Of a DNA stretch of 64,000 nt, positions 49,201 through 59,679 are shown piece after piece. The translations under genes and the position numbers were made by a program. Under the pieces are notes generated by a model. The model searched no databases. It was not told the origin of the DNA and saw nothing but the letters and a program-made list of their open reading frames with translations. Origin of the DNA: Smallanthus sonchifolius (lineage: Eukaryota; Streptophyta; Magnoliopsida; Asterales; Asteraceae); assembly GCA_023525975.1 (NCBI GenBank), contig CM042046.1, positions 41,757,501 through 41,821,500 on the forward strand. Reading direction: 5' to 3'. The first letter of the stretch is position 1, and each line of letters opens with the position of its first letter.

Positions 49201-51427
49201 AAAAAGAGCATCAGAATTTCTTATGGATGTAGCTAGGCGAGGTGAAGACACTGGTTACGGTGTGCCATGTCTCTTTGTTGCTGCTAAGGATGACTTGGAT
49301 TCTTACCCAATGGCAATCCGAGATTCAGAAGCGGTAAATTTAACTTTGTTGTTTACGTACTTGTTTGAAAATTTCTTACTATGAACATTACACTCACTAC
49401 ATTCCATCATTTTCCTCTAGATCTGTCGGGAACTGAAAATAGATGCACCCATTCGCATCAGTGTAAAGAAAAGAGAGATGAATAATATTTTTTGGAGAAT
49501 TGTAAATGCAGCTGAACGTTGTCATTTGAGTGTTCCTGAAACCGAATATGGAAGAAACATGAAGCAATATCGTCGCATGGTTAACCGCTCCCTCGTGCTT
49601 GCTTCTGGTAAAATTTGAAAATTCACTTTCACTTAACACACAATACTAGACATGGTCAAATGGCCGGTTGGGTTCGAGTCAAAACGGGTAGTTTTTGAAA
49701 CGGTCCAGGTTTACCTGTTAACACTTTAAAGGATAATTGTGTTAAATAGCAACATACTTTGAAAAATATGAGAAACGTTTCTTTTTTACCTTTAATTACA
49801 TTGCTATTGTTAGGGGTGTTCATAAATAATTGAAACCAACTGAACCGTCCAAGCCGAAGCAAATCGGCTGGCTTGGCTAGTTTGAGATTGATGTAATTCA
49901 GTTTACAGTTTGGTTTTGGCGGTTTACCGATGCGGCCAGTGGTTTGAAACTTGGAACCGGTCGTTTAGCTTTATTTATTATACTTTATTATATCTTCTTT
50001 TTTTTTCATTTTTGGAATATGCATTTATGTATATGTAGTATAGCTTAGACCCCGTGTATTACACACGGTGTGAAAAAATATCATACATAAATTTCTTAAA
50101 TCTTTATATATATATATATAGTGGGAGGAACAAATAAGAAGTAGGTTTTCGTTAAAAAATCTAAGAAATGACCTAAACGCTTAGAAACGATATCAAACGA
50201 ACTCCGATTGAGCTCATTTCAGCGGCTTTGGAACCGTCTCGTCGAACTCTACCATCTTAGCTTTTAGGGTTTAAATTTTAAGGTTTAGATTTTACGTTTG
50301 AATTTTAGGGGTTTAGTCTTAGGGTTTAGCTTTTAGGGTTTAGATTTTATGGTTTAGGTTTTTTTGGGGGGTGAGGGTGGTGGTTTTAGGCTTTTTGGGG
50401 TGGGGTTGGAGGGGAGGTTTAGGTTTTTCGGGGTGCGGGTGGAGGGGGGTTTAGGTTTTTGGGTCCGGATTAGAGTTCGATGAGACAGTTCCAACGCCGC
50501 TGGAATGAGCTCAATCGGAATTCGTTTGACCTACTTCTTAGTGTTTCTTAGCGAAAAACCACTTCTTAGTGGAACCTTCCCATATATATATATATATATA
50601 TTTTTTATAGATGTAAAAACGTATCACATATATTAGGGATAGAAAACAAAATTCAAAATATGTAAAAATTAATATATAATTGGGTTTTGTAAAATATGTT
50701 AAATACTATTTAATGTAATTTAACTTTCAATTACTATTTGATTGAAAATAATAGTTACATAATTAGATTTTAAAGTTTCTTATCATAAAGGATAATTTAA
50801 ATAAATATGTTTTATTAGTATAATTAATATTTTCTTTTAAAGTATATTATTATTAAATAAAAGATAGAGGTGTATTTAATAAAAGAGAGAAGCGGGAAAA
50901 AAATTATGAGAATGAATATGGTGACGACACGTGGCATGAAAAAATCTTCATTTATTAAATAGTATAGATTCATGAACCGTCATTATTTTAAAAATCGGTT
51001 CGAACCGTCAAACTGCTAAAAACATCAGGTTTGGTGTCATTTTCTAAAACCGTAGTTAGCGCCATATTTTTTGTCGAGACCGGCTGAACCAGACCGTGAA
51101 CACCCCCTAGTTGTTATAGGTAAAGGTAGATGCAACTATGTTCTATTTCTTGTAATTTTCAAAGTACGCTGCTATTTTATGCAATTATCTTTTATTTTTA
51201 TAAATTGTTGGTTTGTCAATATAATTAAAAAATTATATTATTGCACCAATAATTTAATTATCTGAATAAAATGATCCATGAAGTCCTATAAATTATAATT
51301 ACAAGTTTTAGTGATTATTTAACAATATAACATCACCTACAAATTTGCAGTTGGTGCTGCTGCAGCTGTAATTGCATTGGCAGCATACCGTACCTATGCT
51401 TCAAGGAAGAGTCACTCTGCAAGTTAG
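40300..51427 (+). CDS. MIRO2: mitochondrial Rho GTPase (Miro), complete, 14 exons
   Basis: Exons: 40300-40520, 40630-40762, 40926-41075, 41704-41880, 42050-42301, 42978-43046, 44717-44772, 45755-45836, 46955-47166, 47292-47361, 47931-48043, 49183-49333, 49421-49607, 51351-51427 (TAG). All introns are GT...AG and the frame is unbroken over 649 aa, the usual plant Miro length. The N-terminal GTPase has P-loop GDRGTGKSS, switch motif DTASS and CKLDLRD in the NKxD place. Two EF-hands follow (DHDMDGALSDSE and DSNNDGALQDSE), then a second GTPase with GPKNAGKSALL and AAKDDLD. The tail AAAAVIALAAYRTYASRK fits a single outer-membrane anchor with basic end. Family role: calcium-sensing GTPase of the outer mitochondrial membrane, needed for mitochondrial shape and distribution. 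By eye it is nearer Arabidopsis MIRO2 than MIRO1 (CKLDLRDE). Several MITEs sit in introns 6, 10, 11 and 13 without touching splice sites. Confidence 0.96.
43307..43755. repeat. 227-bp tandem duplication in Miro intron 6
   Basis: Copy one starts GCTTGTTTCACTGATCC at 43307 and copy two with the same word at 43534. Both continue through CATGAATGTATAAATTCCT, CAATAGTTGTATGAATAATA and AATGCCTGTCTTAG. Copies differ by scattered substitutions (for example TACGACAT against TACGGGGT), so the duplication is not very recent. Confidence 0.85.
43845..44374. mobile_element. GAGGCG-type element, copy 2, in Miro intron 6
   Basis: It starts GTTTAAAAGAACGG and ends in the inverted CCGTTTTTTTAAAC. Both arms contain CGCCTCGAGGCG, itself a perfect 12-bp palindrome. 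The layout repeats that at 4685-5004. ORFs at 44162-44407 lie in this repeat and are not genes. Confidence 0.65.
47475..47813. mobile_element. hAT-type MITE in Miro intron 10
   Basis: It begins TTGAGGTGGAAATATG and ends with inverted ATCACCACCTCTA. Internal words AGGTCAAAACGGGTAG, GGTTGGGTCAGAACAC, TTTTTGTCTAAA and TTTCAACCCGTTTGACCCAT link it to 10613-10994. Confidence 0.6.
48444..48924. mobile_element. hAT-type MITE with internal duplication in Miro intron 11
   Basis: It starts TAGAGCTGGCAAAACGGG. The right part is present twice: GAAATACTACnnnAT...GAAATTGCCAC...TTGAGGTAAAACTAAACTTA ends at about 48792 and again at about 48940. The two right-hand copies (about 155 bp) differ at several bases. 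This suggests partial tandem duplication after insertion. Confidence 0.55.
49650..50044. other. MITE debris in Miro intron 13
   Basis: GGTTCGAGTCAAAACGGGTAG-type words near 49670-49700 and TAGGGGTGTTCATAAAT near 49810 show decayed hAT-type MITE sequence. No complete element can be delimited. Confidence 0.35.
50045..50968 (-). mobile_element. Helitron-like element in Miro intron 13, interrupted by a MITE
   Basis: On the minus strand it starts TCTATACTATTTAATAAATG at 50968 and ends near ACACGGGGTCTAAG at about 50045, after a small CGTGT/ACACG hairpin. Both ends resemble those of the elements at 54930-55401 and 59680-60097. The interior has the same ACACGTG and gagagaaGCGGGAAAAA words. It has no coding capacity. 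Confidence 0.6.
50121..50582. mobile_element. (TA)n-flanked MITE, copy 2, with telomere-like interior
   Basis: Inverted ends are GTGGGAGGAACAAATAAGAA on the left and, reading inward from the right, TGGGAAGGTTCCACTAAGAA; both continue into GTnGnTTTTCG. TA tracts flank it. Inside, GAACTCCGATTGAGCTCATT is followed by a run of degenerate TTTAGGG words (50262-50360) and G-rich TTTAGGTTTTTGGGG blocks. An inverted GAGCTCAATCGGAATTCG lies near the right end. Confidence 0.8.
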
Positions 51428-51726
51428 ATTAAAGCATAAGCTGCTGTATTATAGGATCCAAAATAAGTGGTTGGTTGCTTCATACTTTTTAAATTACATT
51501 TGTACAAAGAATAGTTTCAAACTTTACAATTATCTTTGCATCTTTTTAATCATCTCTCATTTAGAACTCGGTTTTGCTAATATCCAACTTCCTATCGATC
51601 TTGAAAAACAACAAACCAACCATCTCAGTTTTGACCCGTCTGAAGATTAAAGAAATGCAAATCGCCATACTTTTAGGTAAACATTAAACAAACATACCCA
51701 GTAATATCCCACTTATATCCCAGTAA
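51428..51726 (+). other. 3' UTR and flank of the Miro gene
   Basis: Noncoding sequence after the stop at 51427. No further exon of Miro is needed, because the tail is complete. The transcript end is probably here or near 52100, but no signal is decisive. Confidence 0.4.
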
Positions 51727-51943
51727 TGATGTCTAGCTCAATTGGTCATTGACCCCTGAGTTAACCTTTGTAGAGGGGTTTTATCCCTCAAGCCGCCTGG
51801 GTCGTTCTCTAAGGGGTTTTCTTCTTGAACGCTCGCCAACCTCGATGCCATGTGGGCCGGGTTTAGACAACATATTGGCCAGGGTTTTGGGGGGAGGGGG
51901 GGGCATCACTCTATTCGACAGATTGCCGTTCAAAAAAAAATAA
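51727..51943 (+). mobile_element. SINE candidate
   Basis: The stretch starts ATGTCTAGCTCAATTGGTCA, which contains a tRNA-like pol III A box (TAGCTCAATTGG), and ends in GTTCAAAAAAAAATAAGG, an A-run tail. The body is GC-richer than its surroundings. A convincing B box and TSD were not found, so a tRNA-derived SINE is the best but unproven reading. Confidence 0.4.
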
Positions 51944-52606
51944 GGTAGGTTTGGGGATGGCTCAAAGGAGAATATGTCATATCACCTTGTTTTGTATTTT
52001 TGCAGCAATTGGAGAAGAAAAAGGGTAAAAGTGAAGATACTGTCAGCCAGATTTTCAGAGGCTTTTTGATCATTGAATGATAAAGAGAGAAGTCAATAGG
52101 AGTGTAAGTTGTATAGGTATATGTATCTATATCTGATTGGTTCATATCATGGTTGCTGACCCCAAAAAGATTTCATTTTGCTCAATTATTTGTCTGCCTC
52201 TTTCAAAGATTCCACTCTGATGAGTGATTTAAGGCAGTGATAGGGTAGAGTGGGGTGGGCACATATTTGTAAATTGTATCTGAGAGTCGAGTGAGACCGT
52301 ATACGGTAAGTTAGAAGAAAGAAAAGTGAGCATTTTAAAGTAATTTTAAGTTTTTATCGTTGAATCAACGTACTATTTATGCAATTATTATTATGTGATT
52401 ATCATTATGTGTATTTTTTTATTTTTTTTATTTTTATCATTGCATGTACTTTTTTTGCCCTGAGGTGTACTATAATAGAAATTTCTTTAATTTCAATGAT
52501 CTGACTTGAACTCGGTAAAAAAAAAGTTCCTTCGACGCCATACGACTAAAACATGACAATACCCTTAAAAGAAATTGTGGATATGAATCATCGAATCATT
52601 AGCTTA
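51944..52606. other. noncoding, no feature seen
   Basis: AT-rich flank right of the Miro gene, including a possible distal UTR-like block at 52006-52200. No gene or complete element is supported. Confidence 0.35.
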
Positions 52607-53722
52607 GAGCATTCTCATCCCATTCCCCGTCCCCATACAATATCCTTCTTTTAGGGAAACTAAAGTGAATCCCTATATTTAGAGATTCAGTATTCATCAC
52701 CCTAAAACCTTTTAAATTCTCATTTTTATTTTATAAAATGTTATTACTTATGTTTCTAACTTTTTAAACTATTTTTTATATTTTTTTAGAAAATTATAGT
52801 TATTAACTTATATTTTAATTGTTTGGATTCCTTTTTATTTAAAATCTTTACAAGTTACGTATATCCACAATTACTTTATAATTTAAATTTTTATTTGAAT
52901 GATCACTCAAAATTAATTGTGGAAAGAGAATTTACTTTATAATTTAATTTTTTATTTGAATGATTACTCAAAATTAGTTGTAAAAGAGAGGTGAACATGT
53001 ATCGAAAGCGAAGTTTGTGAACATATCAAAAGTAAGCGAGGTGAATATATGCTAGTGGTTACAATCTACTGTGAACCAGGGTGTTTCAAATTCGGATATA
53101 AATGGATATCTGAAACAATTATAAAGACAGAAAGTTATACAAATATAATATTTTTTAAATCGTAAAAACAATTAAAAATAAAAAAAAACAACTAAAAACA
53201 TATATATACACACACATAGGGTTGAGTTCATGAGAAAACTCTTCTTCGTGAGAAAACTTGCGAAAACCGACCCAAATGAACTCCGATTGATTTATTTCAG
53301 CGACGTTAGAACCGGCTCGTCAAACTTGATCTAAATTTTAAAACTAAACCCTAAAATATAAACTATAAAAGCTAAACCCCACCCCCAAAAACCTAAAACC
53401 CCCACCCCCCAAAAACCTAACCCCCCACCCCACCCCCAAAAAAACCTAAACCCCCCACCCCACCCCGAAAAACCTAAACACCGAGCCGGTTCCAACATGA
53501 CCAAAATGAGTTTATTCGGAGTTCGTTTGGGTTGGTTTTCTCAAGTTTTCTCACTAACAAAGAGTGTTTTCATGATCCTTCCGCTACACACATATGTATA
53601 TAAATATATAGATATAACATATCGCATAATTCAGATATCCGAATTTTTAGATAATCCAGGTTCGAAATTTTGGGTTTTTATTTTGGATATAGATATTTTG
53701 CACCCCCTAACTGTGAATGCTC
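52607..53722. mobile_element. Tourist-like (PIF/Harbinger) MITE, carrying a nested MITE
   Basis: Ends are GAGCATTC (52607) and the inverted GAATGCTC (53722), flanked by tta at 52604-52606 and 53723-53725. A TTA duplication with GAGCATTC-like ends is typical of Tourist elements. Without the nested element at 53217-53586 it would be about 0.75 kb. The inner arms are not strongly matched, which lowers certainty. Confidence 0.5.
53217..53586. mobile_element. (TA)n-flanked MITE, copy 3, with telomere-like interior
   Basis: Left end TAGGGTTGAGTTCATGAGAA; right end, inverted, TAGCGGAAGGATCATGAAAA. Both arms continue through GTGAGAAAACTTG and GAAAACC to CCCAAAnGAACTCCGA, about 70 bp. The interior contains AAACCCTAAAA words and C-rich ACCCCCACCCCCCAAAAACC blocks, the complement of the interior of copy 2. 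TA/CA-rich tracts flank it. Confidence 0.8.
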
Positions 53723-53725
53723 TTA

Positions 53726-54862
53726 TGTTGCTAGATCTCATTCTCATCCTTACCCTGTGTTGCTCTTTGTTTTTCTTTTTATTAATAATAATAATAAGAT
53801 AAATTAGATTTTAATAATTCAAACTATAACTTATTAGTTGACAAAGATTCATATTTGTAAGTTGATAATGACATTTCTATCTTTCAACTTTGTTGCAAAG
53901 ACGATCATACCCTCATTATAAGAGATTTACACTCAATTTCACTTATAAACAAGGTTGTTTCCTCATTTCACTCATAATCAACACTGTGAGTGAAATCAAG
54001 TGTAAATCTATAATGATTATGGAAGTGAGATTGTCTTTAACAACGAAAGTGAAAGCTTGAAGTGTCATCGATTAAATTTTTACTTTTTTAGTACAAGTTA
54101 TTATGAGGCCAATATATTAAATTTTGGATTATTAAAATCTATCTTACCTTGTTATTGTTATTATTATTATTGGATTTGTTTGGTATTTTTTGTGTTCTTT
54201 AAATAGGAAGAAGTCGTTGAACGGGGCCTCTTAGTGCAGGCTCTTGTTACTTGACAAGTCCCTTCATTCTAGTCCTATTTTTAGTATTAATTTTGAAGGT
54301 AAAATTAATTCCATTTTGGGGCCATCATATTAATGGCCTACTTTAACTTTGAAATACTAATTATAGAAGGTAAATGACAATAAATCTTGAATGAGACGCG
54401 TAATAGCAATTTTATATCATTTTAAACTTTTATTTTTGTTATAATATTTACATGACAAATTTTAATTGAGAATTTCAAGTCTATAGTTATGTATTTAACT
54501 TCACATATAATATTTTAATCGAATTTGTGTTTTCGGATAAATCCTTTAAGTTTATTACAAGAATTTAAAGAAAATATTTATTTAAACAACAAAACAAACC
54601 CTATTAGATAAAATACATGTCATTTAGATTTATATTAGCATAAACCATATACTAAATGTTACTCTTAGTCTATTATTATAAAAACAAATTATTATTATTA
54701 TTATTTTTATTATTATTATTGGTAACTTTTTATCTTATGTGTTTTTAAAATATGCCACGTTAGGAAGAAGGTTGAACCGGGGCCAGCAAGCTCTTATTAC
54801 TCGACAACTCCTTTCATTCGTGATTGTATTAAAAATCTGAAGGTAAATCTTGCAATATATTC
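53726..54862. other. AT-rich region with a degenerate repeat leading into the tandem array
   Basis: Two diverged copies of a block of about 220 bp are visible, at about 54138-54360 and 54690-54915. They share GGAAGAAG...TTGAACnGGGnC, CTCTTnTTACTnGACAA, CCTTTCATTC, CCATCAT..TAATG and CTACTTT..ACTTTGAAAT. The second copy runs into the 667-bp array. No coding sequence is seen. Confidence 0.55.
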
Positions 54863-54929
54863 ATTTTAGGACCATCATGTTAATGCCCTACTTTTACTTT
54901 GAAATTCCAATCTTATATATGTATATTTA

Positions 54930-55401
54930 CTAGGTTAACATCACGTGTATTACACGGGTTGAATAAATAAAATGTTATATACTTAGTAATAAAAATTTAT
55001 ATTTTTAAAAACCCGTGTAATACACAGGTTGAATAAACCGGTATATTACATCGGTTGAACTATTTATAATTAAATAATAAGTATCCGTAATTAGATTTAT
55101 ATTAAAAATATAAAAATATATTTTTTTAATATCATTATTCATTACGAGAGAGAGAGAGAAGCGAGAAAAAAGTGATACAAATGAACCAGAAAGCGACACA
55201 TGTCCATAGAATTTTATTTATTAATATAAAAATTATTATTTGATATTCTTATTTAATATGAGAGAGAAACAGAAAAATTAATATTTAATATGAGAGAGCT
55301 AATTTTAATATGAGAGAGAGCCGGGAAAATAAAGATGAAGAGTAATTTGATAGTGACACATATCCCCCCTAGTTTTCCTTTATATACAGTATAGGTATAG
55401 A
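54930..55401 (-). mobile_element. Helitron-like element, array unit 1
   Basis: On the minus strand it starts TCTATACCTATACTGTATAT (55401, preceded by A) and ends GTTAACCTAG (54930, followed by T). A small hairpin, CGTGT-AAT-ACACG, lies about 10 bases before the CTAG. A 5' TC, 3' CTRR with hairpin, and an A/T target fit a non-autonomous Helitron. Length 472 bp. Confidence 0.75.
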
Positions 55402-55602
55402 TTTTGTTTTAATTAATATTACATGAATATTTTTTATATTTGTAAATGATATATTCATGTCACATAAAATATTATATAAAAAGAGATGATGAAAAAGAGA
55501 GTAAGAGGTGTTCAAATCTTATATATTCCATTTTAGGACCATCATGTTAATGCCCTACTTTTACTACTTTTACTTTGAAATTCCAATCTTATATATGTAT
55601 TA

Positions 55603-56067
55603 CTGTGTTAACATCCTATGTATTACACGGGTTGAATAAATAAAATGTTATATACTTAGTAATAAAAATTTATATTTTTAAAAACCCGTGTAGTACACAG
55701 GTTGAATAAACCGGTATATTACATCGGTTGAACTATTTATAATTAAATAATAAGTATCCGTAATTAGATTTATATTAAAAATCTAAATTTTTTTTTAATA
55801 TCATTATTCATTACGAGAGAGAGAGAGGCGAGAAAAAAGTAATACAAATGAACCAGAAAGCGACACGTGTCCATAGAATTTTATTTATTAATATAAAAGT
55901 TATTATTTGATATTCTTATTTAATATGAGAGAGAAACAGAAAAATTAATATTTAATATGAGAGAGCTAATTTTAATATGAGAGAGAGCCGGAAAAATAAA
56001 GATGAAGAGTAATTTGAGAGTGACACATATCCCCCTAGTTTTCCTTTATATACAGTATAGGTATAGA
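55603..56067 (-). mobile_element. Helitron-like element, array unit 2
   Basis: A copy of the unit 1 element. Its 3' end has mutated to GTTAACACAG, losing the CTAG. This fits copying as part of the tandem unit rather than by independent transposition. Confidence 0.75.
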
Positions 56068-56502
56068 TTTTGTTTTAATTAATATTACATGAATATTTTT
56101 TATATTTTTAAATGATATATTCATGTCACATAAAATATTATATAAAAAGAGATGATGAAAAAGAGAGTAAGAGGTGTTCAAATCTTATATATTCCATTTT
56201 AGGACCATCATGTTAATGCCCTACTTTTACTACTTTTACTTTGAAATTCCAATCTTATATATGTATTACTAGGTTAACATCTAGTGTATTACACGGGTTG
56301 AATAAATAAAATGTTATATATTTAGTAATAAAAATTTATATTTTTAAAAACCCGTGTAATACACAGGTTGAATAAACCGGTATATTACATCGGTTGAACT
56401 ATTTATAATTAAATAATAAGTATCCGTAATTAGATTTATATTAAAAATCTAAAAATAATTTTTTTAATATCATTATTCATTACGAGAGAGAGAGAGAGAG
56501 GC

Positions 56503-58165
56503 TGATGTGCACAAAGTAGTTTGAATTAAATGACTCAAAAACAACCTGAATAAAACACTAAGTAATACTCTAGACTCTCTAAAGAACTAAACTACCGACA
56601 GGCAAGTGAACCTATCGAATGTAGTAAAGCCTAAGTAAGTCCGGATATCGAACCCAAAGGACCTCTACAGAAAACACTAACTAGAAACTGAAAGACTTAT
56701 CCATACAAAATTGCTTAAATAAAATAATAATAAAGAGGGGGGTTTGCTAATAAAAACTAAAAATAACTTAAAAGAAGGACTTAAGAGAAGACTACGAATG
56801 CAAACGAAAGTTGAAACGAGAATCAGACGGAGAAAGAACACTACCTAGGCTCGAATCCTACACATGCTTCGTGATACTGGGATCTTAAAATACTAAACTC
56901 AAAGGAAACCTAGAGCACCCTCGACCCTTCTCAAGGATTGTCAACCAAGAAACCTAAAAGCCGTTAAACCACCGGTTGGATGGATTTCCCTCACAGGTCC
57001 TCCAATTTACTCAAGAAGTATCCGCTAGACAATCTACCTCACAGCGCGAAAGTCTCAATACACCTAAGTGCAAGGGATAACTAGGATTTTCCTATTGGAT
57101 TCGGTAAACACAGATATGAGACAAACAAGCAAGATCTTCTCACAAAGCCTCTAAACTAGCAATCTAACACCCTAGACAAACCGACAATCTCTCACCTCAC
57201 AGCTATCGAGATTGGTTGCACATCTAAACTATCTATATCAAGAAGATTACCCTATGGTGAACTCGTACGCAGTTAACCATCCACTAATCAAAGACACACA
57301 GTAATTGATCTAGCATGCACCTATTACATGAAAGACATTCACCAAGGCACACGAGGAGTAAATCATCAATCCATAAACAATCATAGACACACATAAAACA
57401 TCCAATAATCCAAACCAAGTTTGTTACATCATGAGTTCATCACATGCAAATCATCCAAAACCGGATAAAACCTAATGTCAATCATATGTATTCATCAACA
57501 CCTAGGTAGTTCTAAGAGTTTAGCCAAAAATACTCATAAACACAGTATTTATCAATTCAAAGCTCAAAAGAAACATGGGAATTGAAGATAAACAAGGAAA
57601 AACACAACCGAATGATTAACACCCGAGGAAATCGATCCCAGTGATCCCTAGCTTCAATCATTGCCTTGTATCCTTTGAAATCGCCCTTTTTCGTCTCTCC
57701 TTTTCGCCTGCAGCCGCTCCTTGAATCTGTGTTGTTCTAGGGTTTCTAATTTTTAGATTTTAAAACAATTTCTGCAAAAAACCACCTGTCGCATAGCGCG
57801 ACGGGATCTTGAATACTCCTCGCGTAGCGCGAGGACCCCAGAAAAGACAAAACAGTCGGACAATCATTAAAAGGGCAATTCAGACATTTTTCAATCCTCG
57901 CGTAGCGCGACGACATTACAAGATATGTCGCGCTACGCGACATAGGTAAATATCCAAAAAGTTTCTTTTTTTCATCCACAGCCCTCTCGCATGAACCGGA
58001 AACTCGTTCTTCTTCGTTTTCAATCATATCCGCTTCCTTTGTGACCTAACAACCATAAGATATAGAAATATTAAGTACAAGCAGTTATGGAAGAAAACCG
58101 AAGCAAAACAAACACAAAGTGGGAATAAAATTGATAGTAAAATGCATGTATTTTGCAATACATCA
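56503..58165 (-). mobile_element. solo LTR of an Athila/Tat-type element
   Basis: The 1663-bp sequence begins TGATGTGCACAAAG and ends GCAATACATCA, flanked by gaggc at 56498-56502 and 58166-58170. Sense is probably minus: read that way it opens TGATGTATTGCAAAATACAT, similar to the start of the Athila-like LTR at 17941, and its last 200 bp resemble Athila/Tat R-U5 sequence. No primer site, PPT or ORF is present. A palindrome array lies at 57785-57945. Confidence 0.85.
57785..57945. promoter_or_regulatory. array of CTCGCG-TAG-CGCGAG hairpins in the solo LTR
   Basis: Four copies occur: GTCGCATAGCGCGAC, CTCGCGTAGCGCGAG, CTCGCGTAGCGCGAC and GTCGCGCTACGCGAC. Arms of six bases enclose TAG or its complement CTA. 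CTC..GAG and GTC..GAC versions keep pairing through a double change. In sense orientation the array is about 220-380 bp from the LTR start, as in the other two LTR families here. Confidence 0.7.
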
Positions 58166-58490
58166 GAGGCGAGAAAAAAGTAATACAAATGAACCAGAAA
58201 GCGACACGTGTCCATAGAATTTTATTTATTAATATAAAAATTATTATTTGATATGAGAGAGACAGAAAAATTAATATTTAATATGAGAGAGAGTCAGGAA
58301 AATAAAGATGAGGAGTAATTTGAGAGTGACACATATTCCCCGTAGTTTTCCTTTATATACAGTATAGGTATAGATTTTGTTTTAATTAATATTAGATGAA
58401 TATTTTTTTATATTTTTAAATGATATATTCATGTCACATAAAATATTATATAAAAAGAGATGATGAAAAAGCGAGTAAGAGGTGTTCAAA

Positions 58491-59679
58491 TTATGTAATT
58501 GTTAATTAAGTGAGTTTGTTTCTCCAAGTATATATTAACATATGTTTAACAAACTGAAACTTTCCTTTTTTATCTTTTAAACAAGGGTGTAGAACGAATC
58601 AAACAGTAGAACGAATCAAATTTCGAGTTACTCGAATTAATGAAATCCTATATTTTAATCTTAAAATTTTGAAGCTGAATTCAAATAAAATTTGAGAAAA
58701 CTGATTCGAATTATAGGATCAAATTCGGAATTCGAATTGAATTCAGGTTGATTCCATTTAATAAAAAATAATTTTTGAATTCAACTTAAAGTATAAATTT
58801 ATATATAATTCGAATAAAAAATCACATATTTGAATTCGAATCGGTTGCTAACTGACTCGAAAATTCCAAAGGAATAAATAATAATACTACTAATAATAAT
58901 GATAATAAAAGTAAATGACTGGTTCGACTTACACAATCGCTTCTAGTTTCAAAACGTAAATAGAATGTTTCCGGTTTTCAAATGGTAACTCGTGAACCTA
59001 ATCGTATAAATCTCATACCCGATCGATTTGTTTCGGTTTGATAGCTTGGGTTGCGTTTAAAAGTTTTTGAATACCTCTAGATAAACCCTAATTAAACTGT
59101 TGTAAGGGAATATAAGATTGGTGAAGATTTAAAGGTGAATCTAAGGAGAAACAGAGAAAGATCTTGGCTTTTATTTCGTCACCATCACAAGAAAACTCTA
59201 CAAGATTTTGTCGAATTAATCCACCCTACAAGGTATCTTCTTAGGTATGTGGCCCAAACATTCTATCTCTCTTTCTTACTTATTCATAACGGCAAATCTA
59301 CCATACTTTTACTCTTAAATTATCATACTCTTATTCTTAAATTACACCAAATAATTCACCATATGTCTTAGTTTGTATCCAAGATCTCAAATCTAAGAAG
59401 CAAAAACCTCTATCAAGTGGGTTGATCTCACATTGGCGTCTCTTTTACTTACTAATTGGCATAACAAATATGCAAATATATTATTATGGACGCACTGAAC
59501 CAATTTTAAATAAAAAACTATAAAAATCATATAATTACTTGTACATAATACGTGAAAGACAAATTATATGTAGTGAAAGAAGGAAAGAGAGGTAGTTAAA
59601 ACTCGCTTTACGTATCACATTTAAAACAGTAAGTATAAGTCTATATCATCATTCTACTTGTTATAGAAGGTTATTTTCA
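58491..59679. other. AT-rich noncoding region
   Basis: Contains many TTCGAATT words at 58600-58860, the style of a decayed hAT-type MITE (GGGTGTAGAACGAATC at 58587; ATACCTCTAG at 59071). ORF 59135-59371 has no recognisable domain. No gene is supported. Confidence 0.35.

Larger units (their letters stand above)
56269..58374 (-). mobile_element. Helitron-like element, array unit 3, split by a solo LTR
   Basis: The 5' end TCTATAC is at 58374 and the 3' end GTTAACCTAG at 56269, on the minus strand. The body is broken at 56502/58166 by an LTR with TSD gaggc. The right part is shorter by one GAGAGAG-region deletion. Confidence 0.75.
54863..58490. repeat. 667-bp tandem triplication containing Helitron-like elements
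   Basis: The landmark ATTTTAGGACCATCATGTTA starts units at 54863, 55530 and 56196 (periods 667 and 666). Each unit holds a minus-strand Helitron-like element and a flank with CATATAAAATATTATATAAAAAGAG and GTAAGAGGTGTTCAAAT. The third unit continues after an inserted solo LTR, to about 58490. Units differ by substitutions and short indels in (GA)n and T runs. Confidence 0.9.
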
